Assembly (NCBI RefSeq): GCF_003751085.1
Contig: NZ_RJJY01000001.1
Coordinates: 5,828,001-5,892,000 of the forward strand
Direction: 5' to 3'
DNA from: Micromonospora sp. Llam0
GTDB taxonomy: Bacteria; Actinomycetota; Actinomycetes; Mycobacteriales; Micromonosporaceae
DNA length: 64,000 bases
Part shown: piece after piece, positions 1 to 8,512 of the stretch
Position numbering within the stretch: position 1 is the first letter of the stretch
How the letters are laid out: each line of letters opens with the position of its first letter
Notes under the pieces: model-generated
The model's database searches: none
What the model saw: only the letters and a program-made list of their open reading frames with translations
What the model was told of the DNA's origin: nothing
Program-made: the position numbers and the translations under genes

Positions 1-249
1 GCCGAGATCGTAGGCACCTCGCAGGACTTCCTGCGCCGCCTCGACGAAGCGAAACTGATCATCCCGTTCCGCTCCCCCGGCGGGCACCGCCGCTACTCCC
101 GCTACCAACTGCGCCTGGCCGCACGAGCCCGGGAGATGGTCGACCACGGCACCGCCCTCGAAGCCGCCTGCCGGATCATCGTCCTCGAAGACCAACTCGA
201 GGAAGCCCTCCAGCACAACCAGCGCCGCCAGCAAGCCGGCACCGCCTGA
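1..249 (+). CDS. MerR-family-like transcriptional regulator, C-terminal part (5' truncated)
   Basis: Open in frame 1 from the first base to a TGA at 247-249, so the N-terminus lies outside the window (82 residues visible). The visible start carries a wing-type pattern, 'SPGGHRRYSRYQL', typical of MerR winged-helix DNA-binding domains (recognition helix, then an RRY..... wing). A short amphipathic helix follows, ending 'LEDQLEEALQHNQRRQQAG', which looks like the antiparallel dimerisation helix. The domain is short, as in BldC/MerR-like small regulators. Ligand and target are not predictable. It is followed by a hairpin terminator and is probably unrelated to the secretion locus downstream. Confidence 0.72.
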   Translation, partial: AEIVGTSQDFLRRLDEAKLIIPFRSPGGHRRYSRYQLRLAARAREMVDHGTALEAACRIIVLEDQLEEALQHNQRRQQAGTA

Positions 250-261
250 CCCCACGCCCTC

Positions 262-291
262 ACGGTCCTTCTCCCCCACGAGAGGGACCGT
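262..291 (+). terminator. Hairpin terminator after the MerR-like gene
   Basis: Arms at 262-273 (ACGGTCCTTCTC) and 280-291 (GAGAGGGACCGT) pair over 12 bp with one G-T wobble around a 6-nt loop (CCCCAC), 12 bp after the stop codon. There is no strong U tract, which is usual in high-GC actinobacteria. Confidence 0.7.
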
Positions 292-770
292 CGGTCGTAC
301 CCGGATTCCCTCGCCGCCCGTAAGAAGGGCATCTTGTCGAAGCAGGACGCACCACGCGGGTGCTGATACCGCACCCGCGCGCGACCCCGGCACACGGGAC
401 AACGCCGATGAGGCGGGATGATCCGGAGATGTTGTCGGCGGACCGCCGACAGGACTCTGCCGCCCCGTCGTAGGGTAGGCCGCCCCGTCTTCGGCGGCGT
501 ACCGGCCCGTCCACCGTTGTCCCGGCGGCCGGAGGGCTCATCACCCCGGAACCTGCCCTCCTGGGTGCCGGAAGCCGCCGGAGGCAGTCGTCACCAAGAG
601 TTCATCTACTCGCACCGGCCGGCGGATCGGCCCTCGTCGGTCGGGTCTGAGCTGCGGATTCGTCCGCCCGGGGCAGGCTGCGGCCGGCACGGGCCGACCA
701 CCGCCCGCGGTTACCATCAGGGCGCGGTGGCGCCGTACCCGGGCCGGCTACGGGCGGAGGAGGAGCACGG
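292..770. other. 479-bp intergenic region with two small hairpins
   Basis: No convincing gene is seen. Two perfect hairpins are present: 355-363/371-379 (CGCGGGTGC ... GCACCCGCG, 7-nt loop) and 433-440/444-451 (TGTCGGCG ... CGCCGACA, 3-nt loop). The right end carries a strong ribosome binding site, GGAGGAG at about 756-764, for the next gene. The promoter of the first T7SS unit should lie here, but no clear -35/-10 pair was identified. Confidence 0.5.
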
Positions 771-2066
771 TTGAACACGCCGTCCTTCAGCGATCTCGGT
801 CGGTTCCTGGACACCAACCGGCAGACGCTGCTCACCGTACTCACCGTGCTGGAGCTGTTGATCCTGCTGGTGGTGCTGCTGCGGTGGTTCGACCGCCGGT
901 ACGGCATTCGGGGCACCGGTCGGCGCATCCGGCACGGCATCGGCGGCGCGGCGCGGGACCTGGCGGCACCGATCGTCGGCTTCGTCCGGCTTCGGCAGGG
1001 GATGCGGGTGGTCGCCGGGAGCTTCGCCGGGTCGGGTCCGGTGCCGGCGGCCCGAGCCTGGATCGGATCCGCTCGATCGGCACTGGCCGAACGGAACGAT
1101 TTCTGGCCGTACCTGGTGTTGCTGGGCCATGGGGAGCTCAGCGTGCGGATCGCCGGCGCGGGAGCGGACGTACCGTCTCCGGCGGCGGAATCTCCGTGGC
1201 AGGTCACCGCGCCGCGCCACTGGCGGGCCCGCGGCCAACTGCCCCCGGCTTCCGCCCCGGCCGCCGGCGACGCACTACCGATCGCCGTAGGAGTAAAGGA
1301 CAGGACGATGTCCCTGCTGGACTTCGCCCGCTGCCCCGGAATCCTGTCCGTGCACGGTGCCCCGACACCGGCGGAGCGGCTGGTGTCCGCGTTGGTCGTC
1401 CAGCTGGCCGCGCTGACCAGCGGGCACGGCGTGCACCGCCTGATCGTCGCGGCGGAGCCCGGCTACGGCTCCGGGGCGGTCGGCATCGACCGGATGCCCC
1501 TGTCCGAGGCGCTGACAGCTCTCACGACCCGTCTGACACCGGACGGGCGTACCGTCCTGGTCTGCCGGCGGCCCGATCCGCAGACCGCAGCGCAGCTCGC
1601 CGGCCTGGCCGCCGATGATCCCGGGCTGCTGGTCCTGGTCGCCGGCTACCTACCCGGATCACGTTGGCGGTTGCGGGTCGATCTGGCTGGCCGGGTGAGC
1701 GCACCGGAGTTGCTGCTCGACGTGGACTCCACGCCACTTGTCCGGTGCCTGCTGCCCCGCCGCCGGACTGCGCCCCCCGCCCCGTCGGCACCCGCCTGGG
1801 CCGAGGAGGAGGTTCCCGGGTCCACCGCCCTCGGCGCAGCATCCTCTGCGCCAGCGGAACCGGCCTTGCCCGCGAGCCCTCGGCAACCCGCCCCGGCGGC
1901 GGCAACGCTACCGGCCGCCCATCCACCGCCCAGACCGTCGGCTCCGCCCACCGCCAACGATGACCTGATCGAACAGGCGCATGACGGGCAGCGGCCGACG
2001 GCATACTCCGGCGTCGAGTCTGTCGGCCGGCCTGGAGACCGTGTCAGCCGATCCGGAGACCGATAG
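771..2066 (+). CDS. Membrane-anchored hypothetical protein upstream of the EssC-like ATPase
   Basis: 431 aa from a TTG start with GGAGGAG just upstream. One strongly hydrophobic segment at residues about 18-39 ('LLTVLTVLELLILLVVLLRW') is followed by basic residues, suggesting an N-out or hairpin-like anchor with a cytosolic body. The last 100 residues are Pro/Ala-rich and disordered. The stop codon overlaps the GTG start of the next ATPase gene by one base (TAGTG), so the two are translationally coupled and probably act together. The middle part ('LSVHGAPTPAERLVSALVVQLAAL' region, then 'TVLVCRRPD' and 'LLVLVAG') follows the strand-loop-helix order of FtsK-type P-loop domains but has no Walker A lysine. 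That resemblance is only suggestive. No known family is recognised with certainty. Confidence 0.8.
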   Translation: MNTPSFSDLGRFLDTNRQTLLTVLTVLELLILLVVLLRWFDRRYGIRGTGRRIRHGIGGAARDLAAPIVGFVRLRQGMRVVAGSFAGSGPVPAARAWIGSARSALAERNDFWPYLVLLGHGELSVRIAGAGADVPSPAAESPWQVTAPRHWRARGQLPPASAPAAGDALPIAVGVKDRTMSLLDFARCPGILSVHGAPTPAERLVSALVVQLAALTSGHGVHRLIVAAEPGYGSGAVGIDRMPLSEALTALTTRLTPDGRTVLVCRRPDPQTAAQLAGLAADDPGLLVLVAGYLPGSRWRLRVDLAGRVSAPELLLDVDSTPLVRCLLPRRRTAPPAPSAPAWAEEEVPGSTALGAASSAPAEPALPASPRQPAPAAATLPAAHPPPRPSAPPTANDDLIEQAHDGQRPTAYSGVESVGRPGDRVSRSGDR

Positions 2067-5000
2067 TGCGCCTGCTGCTGACCATCTTCTCTGGCGGTGC
2101 CGACCGGGACATCGCGATGGACGTCGAGGCGGACACCCCGGTGGGTGCGCTCATCGAGCAGGACGGCTCCCCCAGCGACTGGTATCTCGACGCGGCGCGG
2201 CTGAATCCGACCTGGACGGTAGGCCGGGCAGGGCTGGTCGCCGGGGTCCGGTTGGGCGACGGTGCGCCGGTGCCCGGCGGCGGGGTGCGGTACCTGCCGG
2301 GCGACCCTCGGACCCACTGGCTGGAGGTGCACGGCGTCGGCGGCCCGAGCGCCGGACGGATCTGGCCGGTCGGCCTGGGCTGTCACGACATCGGTTCGGC
2401 GCCCGGGTCCGCGATCGATCCGGGCGGCAGCGGGGTGCCCGCGCACGCCGCCCGGCTCACCATCGACGAACAGGGTCGCGCCTGGGTGGCTACCGGCGGC
2501 GCCCAGGTGCGTCTGGCGATGCCGCAGCCGCCGGCCCAGACCGATCCGATGCCCGCGCCCGGGTACCCCAGCCCTCCTGAGCAGCGCGGATCGGATCTCC
2601 GGGCCGAACAGGGGCAGGAGCACGCGGACGAGCCCGACGCCTCAGAACCCAGACGCGACGGATCCCGCCGCTGGCCGACCGGTGTGGACCTGGCGGTGGG
2701 CGGCAGCCTGCTGCGGCTGGTGCCGCGCCCGGCACCGGACGCCGCGGTGACGCCGGCCGTGGACGTGCCGATGCTGGACTTCAACCGGCCGCCACGGATC
2801 GTGCCGCCGCTGCTCTTCGCGCGGCGACGGCTGCCCAGCCCGCCGGCCAAGCCGAACGGCCGCCCGATCCCGCTGCTGATGATCCTTGCCCCGATGGTGA
2901 TGGGCCTGGCTTTCGTCTTCCTCTTCCGGTCGTACTTCTTCCTGCTGATCATGGCGCTCAGTCCGGTGCTGGCGTTGGCGAACTGGTACACCGACCGACG
3001 CAGTGGCCGTAAGCGGTACCGCAGGGATCTCGCCGAGTACCTCCGTAAGCGCAGCCGGATCATGCGGGAGCTGACGGCGGCGGTCGCCGAGGAACGGTCG
3101 GCCCGGTGCGAGGCGTCGCCGGACCCGGCGACCGTTCTGTACACGACCGTCGGCCCCGGACGGCGGCTGTGGGAACGACGCCGCCGCGACCCCGACCATC
3201 TTGTACTGCGGGTCGGCACGATGGATCAGCCGTCGCTGATCGAGGTGGAGGACCCGGCCCGCACCGAGCCCGACCGGCAGCTGCGTTGGACCGTGCCGGA
3301 CGTTCCGGTCACCGTGGACGTGGTCGACCGCAAGGTGGTCGGCCTGGCCGGCGCGGCGGAGACGACGTACGCGACAGCACGCTGGCTCGTCCTCCAGGCC
3401 GCAGCGCTACACAGCCCACGTGACCTGCGGATCCAGGTGTTGACCGAGCCGGCTGGGGAGGAGCGGTGGAGCTGGGTGCGCTGGCTGCCGCACACCCGGC
3501 CGGCCGAGGATGGTATCCCGACCGCCCGGCCCTACACCCTGGTCGGCAACGACCCGGAGACCGTGGCGAACCGGATGGGCGAGCTGGTGTCGCTGGTCGC
3601 CGCGCGGACCAAGGCCCGGGGTTCGCAGCTCGGCCAGGTCCTGTTCAGCGAACCCGACGTGCTGCTGGTCGTCGACGGCGCGCGACGGTTGCGCGACGTT
3701 CCCGGCATGGTTCAGGTGCTCACCGACGGGCCGGCGGTGCGGGTCTTCGCGATCTGCATCGACGCTGAGGAACGGCTGCTGCCGGAGGAGTGCACCGCCG
3801 TGCTACGCGCGGACGCGGACGGGCTGACGGTACGGCAGACCGGCGTGCCCGAGGCCACCGGAGTACGTCCTGACGTCGTCACCGGGCAGTGGTGCGAGCG
3901 GGTGGCCCGGGCGATGGCCCCGCTGCGGGATGTCACCCCGGACGAGACGGCCGGGCTGCCCGACCGCTGCCGGCTGCTGGACCTGCTCGACGCCGACCCG
4001 CCGGATAGCGTCGACCTGGCCGACCGCTGGTCGCGACAGCCCGCGTCCACGAGTTTCGTGATCGGTAGTGGTTTCGACGGAACGGTCGCGCTCGACCTGG
4101 TCCGCGACGGGCCGCACGCGTTGATCGCGGGAACCACCGGCGCCGGCAAGTCCGAGCTGCTGCAGTCGATGGTGGTCTCCATGGCTGCGGTGAACCGCCC
4201 GGACGAGATGACCTTCGTGCTGGTCGACTACAAGGGCGGTAGCGCGTTCCACAGTTGCGTACGGCTGCCGCACACCCTCGGCATGGTCACCGACCTGGAC
4301 AGCGCGTTGGTGGTCCGGGCGCTGGAGTCGCTCGGCGCGGAGTTGCGCCGCCGCGAGGAGATCCTGGCCGGAGTCGCCGTCAAGGACCTCGTCCAGTACC
4401 GGACGATGCGTGGCCGCGACCCCTCGCTGCCGGCGGTGCCCCGGCTGGTGCTGGTCATCGACGAGTTCGCCACGCTCGTCCGGGAGGTTCCGGACTTCGT
4501 CCCCGGTCTGGTCAGCATCGCCCAGCGCGGCCGGTCGCTGGGAATCCATCTGATCCTGGCCACCCAACGCCCGGCTGGCGTGGTGACCACCGACATCCGC
4601 GCCAACACCAACCTGCGCATCGCGCTGCGGGTCACCGATCCGATGGAGAGTCAGGACGTCATCGACGTACCGGACGCCGCGATGATCCCGGTGGCCACCC
4701 CGGGCCGGGCGCTGGCCCGGCTCGCCCACCGGTCCACCCTGCCCTTTCAGACCGGGTACGTCGGCGCGGTGTACCAGGGTGCCGACCCGGACGCGCCGCA
4801 GTCCCGGCCGGCGGCGCCGGTGCACCGTACGGAGTTGCCCTGGTCACGGCTCGGCCGGGCGCTGCCGCCGCCGGTGGAGCAGACGCGTGACGGCGCCGCG
4901 CCGGACGAGTTGGCCGCCACCGACCTGGACGTGCTGGTCGACGCGATCGAAGCCGCCGCCCGGGAGGTGGGCTGCGAGCAGCAGCCGAGCCCGTGGCTGC

Positions 5001-6592
5001 CGCCGCTGCCACCGGTCGTGCTGCTGGACGACCTCGCCCTCCCGCAGTCGCGTACCGGTCCCGGTCTGCCGCCGGTGCCGTACGCGCTGGCCGACCTGCC
5101 ACAGCAGCAGCGCCAGCCGGTGCTGGCCTGCGACCTCGCCGCGCTCGGACATCTCTACGTGCTGGGCGCCTCCCGTTCGGGCCGGTCACAGCTGCTGCGC
5201 ACGCTGACCGCGTCGCTGGCCCGGTCGTTGTCCGCCGCCGACCTGCACCTGTACGCCGTCGACGCGGCCGGCGGGTCGATGATGGTGCTGTCGGAGCTGC
5301 CGCACTGCGGCGCGGTGGTGCCCCGGGCCGACCTGGAGCGTCTGGAACGCCTGTTCGGTCGGCTGCAGGGCGAGTTGGCCCGCCGACACGAACTGCTGGC
5401 CCAGCACTCCTGTGCCGGACTCGACGAGTTACGGGCGGCGCTGCCGCCGGCGCAGCGGCCGGCGCATCTGATGCTGCTGGTGGACGGCTGGGATTCGCTG
5501 GCCGCGATCCTCAACGACCACGACGGCGGACGGGTGCTGGACCAGTTCCTCGGCTTGCTGCGGGAGGGACCGGCCGCCGGGCTGCACCTCGTGATGTCCT
5601 CGGAACGGTCGCTGTTGACCGGGCGGGTGGCCAACCTGAACGACCACCGGATCATGCTGCGGATGACCGACCGGACCGACTACTCGGCGATCGGCGTCAA
5701 CCACCGTCGGGTGCCGGAGGTGGTGCCACCCGGACGCGGCTGGCATTCTGCGGACCAGGCTGAGATCCAGATCGCCCTGCTGGACCCGGATCCGTCCGGC
5801 CCGGCACAGGTCGAGGCGATACGTCGGATCGCCGCCAAGGCCACCGCCCGCGACAGCGGGGTGCCGGCGCACCGCCGGCCGTTCCCGGTGGCCGGGCTGC
5901 CCGCTGCGGTCACCTTCACCGAGGCGTTCGCACAGGTCCCGGACGAGCAGCGGCGTCCGCTGCACGCGCTGCTCGGCATCGGCGGCGATGCCGCTGAGCC
6001 GAGATATGTGGACTTCACCGGCCGGCAGGCGACCTTCCTGGTCGCCGGCCCGCCCGGTTCGGGCCGCAGCAACACCCTGGCCACGCTCGCGGTATCGCTG
6101 CTGGCCGGGGGGACCGCGCTGGTGATCCTGACGCCCCGCGAGTCGGTGTTGCGCCGGCTGGCGGCGCACGGCCGGGTGCGGGCGATCGAGGGGCCCGCAC
6201 CGGACCCGACGCAGGTGGGAGCTGCGGTGGAGGAGTTGGGCGGCCCGCTGGTGGTGCTGGTCGACGACGTCGACCTGTTGGGCTTCGCCAATCCGGTGGA
6301 GGCGGTACTACGCCAGGTGGTGGGCACCGGCCGGGACCGGGCGCTCGGCCTGGCCTACGCGGGAACGGCCGAGACCCTCACCCAGTCGTTGGGCGGCTGG
6401 ATCGCCGAGGCCCGGCGGTCCCGACAGGGCGTGCTGCTGGCGCCGCAGTCAGCGATCGAGGGTGACCTGGTGGGTGCCCGGGTGCCGCCAGGGCTGCTGC
6501 GCTCGGGTAGCCGACCGGGTCGCGGCTATGTGCCGGACCCAGCGACCGGCGTACTGAGCACGGTGACGATCCCGCACACCGTGCTGCGCTGA
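2066..6592 (+). CDS. EssC/EccC-like type VII secretion ATPase with three FtsK/SpoIIIE domains
   Basis: 1508 aa, GTG start overlapping the preceding stop. The N-terminal 200-250 residues are beta-rich and FHA/EssC-N-like. Two adjacent membrane segments lie at about residues 268-305 (LLMILAPMVMGLAFVFLF and following). Three FtsK-type motor domains follow. Domain 1 has an intact Walker A, GTTGAGKS (689-696), Walker B 'LVLVIDE', and the 'ATQRP' motif. Domains 2 and 3 keep only degenerate P-loops in which Arg replaces the Walker Lys: GASRSGRS (1034-1041) and GPPGSGRS (1328-1335). In the family, domain 1 drives export, while the distal domains bind substrate signal sequences. This is a second T7SS ATPase besides eccC at 58.3 kb. 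Its convergent WXG100 genes and the giant protein beyond suggest it serves those substrates (inference). Confidence 0.92.
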   Translation: MRLLLTIFSGGADRDIAMDVEADTPVGALIEQDGSPSDWYLDAARLNPTWTVGRAGLVAGVRLGDGAPVPGGGVRYLPGDPRTHWLEVHGVGGPSAGRIWPVGLGCHDIGSAPGSAIDPGGSGVPAHAARLTIDEQGRAWVATGGAQVRLAMPQPPAQTDPMPAPGYPSPPEQRGSDLRAEQGQEHADEPDASEPRRDGSRRWPTGVDLAVGGSLLRLVPRPAPDAAVTPAVDVPMLDFNRPPRIVPPLLFARRRLPSPPAKPNGRPIPLLMILAPMVMGLAFVFLFRSYFFLLIMALSPVLALANWYTDRRSGRKRYRRDLAEYLRKRSRIMRELTAAVAEERSARCEASPDPATVLYTTVGPGRRLWERRRRDPDHLVLRVGTMDQPSLIEVEDPARTEPDRQLRWTVPDVPVTVDVVDRKVVGLAGAAETTYATARWLVLQAAALHSPRDLRIQVLTEPAGEERWSWVRWLPHTRPAEDGIPTARPYTLVGNDPETVANRMGELVSLVAARTKARGSQLGQVLFSEPDVLLVVDGARRLRDVPGMVQVLTDGPAVRVFAICIDAEERLLPEECTAVLRADADGLTVRQTGVPEATGVRPDVVTGQWCERVARAMAPLRDVTPDETAGLPDRCRLLDLLDADPPDSVDLADRWSRQPASTSFVIGSGFDGTVALDLVRDGPHALIAGTTGAGKSELLQSMVVSMAAVNRPDEMTFVLVDYKGGSAFHSCVRLPHTLGMVTDLDSALVVRALESLGAELRRREEILAGVAVKDLVQYRTMRGRDPSLPAVPRLVLVIDEFATLVREVPDFVPGLVSIAQRGRSLGIHLILATQRPAGVVTTDIRANTNLRIALRVTDPMESQDVIDVPDAAMIPVATPGRALARLAHRSTLPFQTGYVGAVYQGADPDAPQSRPAAPVHRTELPWSRLGRALPPPVEQTRDGAAPDELAATDLDVLVDAIEAAAREVGCEQQPSPWLPPLPPVVLLDDLALPQSRTGPGLPPVPYALADLPQQQRQPVLACDLAALGHLYVLGASRSGRSQLLRTLTASLARSLSAADLHLYAVDAAGGSMMVLSELPHCGAVVPRADLERLERLFGRLQGELARRHELLAQHSCAGLDELRAALPPAQRPAHLMLLVDGWDSLAAILNDHDGGRVLDQFLGLLREGPAAGLHLVMSSERSLLTGRVANLNDHRIMLRMTDRTDYSAIGVNHRRVPEVVPPGRGWHSADQAEIQIALLDPDPSGPAQVEAIRRIAAKATARDSGVPAHRRPFPVAGLPAAVTFTEAFAQVPDEQRRPLHALLGIGGDAAEPRYVDFTGRQATFLVAGPPGSGRSNTLATLAVSLLAGGTALVILTPRESVLRRLAAHGRVRAIEGPAPDPTQVGAAVEELGGPLVVLVDDVDLLGFANPVEAVLRQVVGTGRDRALGLAYAGTAETLTQSLGGWIAEARRSRQGVLLAPQSAIEGDLVGARVPPGLLRSGSRPGRGYVPDPATGVLSTVTIPHTVLR

Positions 6593-6659
6593 CCCGGCTG
6601 CCGTCACCGGCGGCCGATCCGCCAGGAGCACGGCCCGGCCGCCGGTGACGGCAGCCGGG
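6593..6659. terminator. Bidirectional terminator between convergent genes
   Basis: A perfect 24-bp inverted repeat: arms 6593-6616 and 6636-6659, 19-nt loop, starting directly after the ATPase stop codon. It lies between the plus-strand ATPase and the minus-strand WXG100 gene ending at 6697, so it can serve both. Confidence 0.8.
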
Positions 6660-6696
6660 CCCTGCGGGCGGCACTTGCCGCGAGGCTCGGATCGGG

Positions 6697-7002
6697 TCAC
6701 TCCGCAGGCGGCGGCTGGGACAGCGTCTGGTCCATGTCGCTCAGGTTCTTCGCGATCATCGAGAAGCTCGACGCGAAGCTCTCCAGGTTGCTGACAGCCT
6801 TGGTCAGCGAGGTGGTGAACTCGGTGTACTGCGTGCTCATCACCGGGCTGGACTGCTGCAGCCAGAGACCGCCCTGGCTGGTCAGCAGCTCGGTGACGCT
6901 GGTCTGCAGGTTTGTCAATACACCGGCGATTTCCGCACCCTCAGTGGTCAGCCGTCCGGAAACGGTGTTGATCAGGGCGTAGTCGACGTTTACTTCTGGC
7001 AT
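6697..7002 (-). CDS. WXG100-family protein (ESAT-6/CFP-10-like)
   Basis: 101 aa, ATG start with CGGAGG five bases upstream. It is predicted all-helical, with the helix-turn-helix hairpin layout of WXG100 proteins. The turn reads 'SQGGLWLQQSSP', so the W is retained but the classical W-x-G order is not. About 40% identical by eye to the neighbouring 101-aa protein (shared 'GGLWLQ.SSP', VDF/VDY start, final 'MD' helix), so they are paralogs and could form a heterodimer as EsxA/EsxB do. Last gene of a three-gene minus-strand operon. Probable substrate or co-secretion partner of the EssC-like ATPase (inference). Confidence 0.85.
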   Translation of the reverse strand: MPEVNVDYALINTVSGRLTTEGAEIAGVLTNLQTSVTELLTSQGGLWLQQSSPVMSTQYTEFTTSLTKAVSNLESFASSFSMIAKNLSDMDQTLSQPPPAE

Positions 7003-7023
7003 CGGATACCTCCGGTCGACGGG

Positions 7024-7329
7024 TCAGGCGGAGCTGCTGGAGGTTGCGATCTGCTCGTCCATGGTGCTCAGCTGAACGGTGATGTTGTGGAACTGCTGGG
7101 CGAACGACCGAATGCTCTCGATCGCTGCGGTGAGCTCGGTGTTGAAGGTCTGGTACTGCCCGCTGAGAGTGGGGCTCGACTTCTGCAACCACAGGCCACC
7201 GTCGCTGGTGAGCAACTGGGACACCGCAGTGAGCAGATCCTCCAGCCGCGGCACGGTCTGCGTCACGGCCGAGTTGAGCTGTTCGTTGACCGACTGCACC
7301 TTGCTGAAGTCGACGGTGATGTTGGGCAT
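7024..7329 (-). CDS. WXG100-family protein, paralog of the next gene
   Basis: 101 aa. The ATG at 7329 is chosen over an upstream in-frame start at 7422 because it has a GGAG box 8 bases upstream, gives the same length as its paralog, and avoids overlap with the preceding gene. It has the helical hairpin with turn 'SDGGLWLQKSSP', a 'VDFSKV' beginning and a Ser-rich tail. The stop lies 21 bp before the start of the second paralog. It is probably secreted as a dimer with that protein. The absence of a canonical WxG triplet in both is a shared deviation, supporting common descent by duplication. Confidence 0.87.
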   Translation of the reverse strand: MPNITVDFSKVQSVNEQLNSAVTQTVPRLEDLLTAVSQLLTSDGGLWLQKSSPTLSGQYQTFNTELTAAIESIRSFAQQFHNITVQLSTMDEQIATSSSSA

Positions 7330-7397
7330 GGCGTTGCTCCAAATGGGGATAGAACAGCTGGTGGCGGAGGTGAGGGGGATGTCGCGCTCCGCTCGGA

Positions 7398-8369
7398 CTA
7401 CTCCTCGGAGACGAGCGTCCACTCCCCCGTCGTCGGATTACCGGTGTACGTCTTGGTGCCGTCTGGGCCCACGACCGTCTTGGTACCGGTGTCTGGTCCG
7501 GTCACCACGATGTCGGTCGTGGTGGTCTCGCCTTCGTGGTCGACGGTGACCTGATGCGATCCGCCGTCTTCCGTGGGGGTGACGGTGCTTGTGGTGGTGC
7601 CGTCGTCGGTGGTGGAGGTCACCACGAACGAGCCGTCGTCGTTGGTCTTCCTCTCGATCCTCTCCTCCATCCCGTCGGAGTGCGTGATGGTCGTGGTGTA
7701 GTCGACGACGTCGATCTCGCCGTCGTCGTCGGTGTCGCGGTAGGTGAACTCGGTCGTCTCGGTATAGGTCAGCCCGTCGCCGGAGGTGACCTTGGTGGTC
7801 TCGGAGATGACGTTGCCGTCGTCGTCCAAGACCGCTGTGGTGTTGTTGCTGCCCACCGGTGAGGTGCCGTCGATGGAGGTGGGCGGATCCCCCGGCTCCG
7901 GCACCGGATCGCCGCTCCACACCGGCACCGAACCGTCGACCAGGTTTCCGTCCTGGTCGTAGTACTGGAAGGTGATCTCCCGGTCCTTCAGGTCGAGGTA
8001 GTGCTCGTAGGCGGCGGTATCGGACTGCCAGCCGCTGATGCTGGCCCGCAACCGGTCCAGGTTGACCTTGCCGGCGATGTCGGCGTCCAGGTCGAAGTAG
8101 GCCTTGGCGATGCTCTCGAACGTGTTCGCCAGCTCGTCGAGCAGCTCCATCGAGTCCTTGAACGGGGTGTGGCAGGCGGCGAAGAAGGCGCTCAACGTCC
8201 CGTACAGCGCCGAGTTGCCGACCTGGCCGGAGTCGACCACGGTCCCGTCAGAGGTGACCACCGACCGACGCGAGCCGGTCTCCACATCGAACTCGATCTT
8301 GCTCTTCAAGTCGCGCAGGCTGCCCGCGAGGCTGTGCAGCAGCGCGTAGTCGAGCACCAGGTCGGCCAC
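7398..8369 (-). CDS. WXG100-like protein with long acidic Thr/Asp-rich tail
   Basis: 323 aa, GTG start preceded by GGAGGAGG. The first ~110 residues are helical, with a beginning ('VLDYALLHSLAGSLRDL') like that of the two small WXG100 neighbours, and a putative T7SS secretion hairpin. From about residue 130 the protein is a beta-prone repetitive tail rich in Thr, Asp and Gly, including 'DTDDDGEIDVVD', which matches the spacing of an EF-hand/dockerin calcium loop (D1, D3, D5, G6, D9), plus several 'DDG' turns. It is first in the minus operon and diverges from the giant gene. The role is unknown; a secreted calcium-stabilised partner or structural fibre is possible. Confidence 0.78.
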   Translation of the reverse strand: MADLVLDYALLHSLAGSLRDLKSKIEFDVETGSRRSVVTSDGTVVDSGQVGNSALYGTLSAFFAACHTPFKDSMELLDELANTFESIAKAYFDLDADIAGKVNLDRLRASISGWQSDTAAYEHYLDLKDREITFQYYDQDGNLVDGSVPVWSGDPVPEPGDPPTSIDGTSPVGSNNTTAVLDDDGNVISETTKVTSGDGLTYTETTEFTYRDTDDDGEIDVVDYTTTITHSDGMEERIERKTNDDGSFVVTSTTDDGTTTSTVTPTEDGGSHQVTVDHEGETTTTDIVVTGPDTGTKTVVGPDGTKTYTGNPTTGEWTLVSEE

Positions 8370-8413
8370 CCTGCGCCCCCTCCTCCGGCTCGTCGACGTG
8401 TGCCGTCTGTGAG

Positions 8414-8478
8414 GTTCGACGCGGCCGGGGCGGCCAGCGGTTCACTCTGAACCTCCGCGCGGGTGCGCCGCGTCGAAC
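8414..8478. promoter_or_regulatory. Concentric nested inverted repeat in divergent promoter region
   Basis: The outer 12-bp arms, GTTCGACGCGGC (8414-8425) and GCCGCGTCGAAC (8467-8478), and the inner 6-bp arms, GGTTCA (8439-8444) and TGAACC (8448-8453), share exactly the same centre, base 8446. The element fills the gap between the divergent 323-aa gene (start 8369) and the giant gene (start 8513). GGTTC occurs at the outer edge of both layers. It is probably an operator for a dimeric or multimeric regulator controlling both directions. A hairpin role in the leader of either transcript is the alternative. Confidence 0.5.
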
Positions 8479-8512
8479 AGGACGACGGTGTCCCGGCAGC
8501 GGGAGGGGTACG

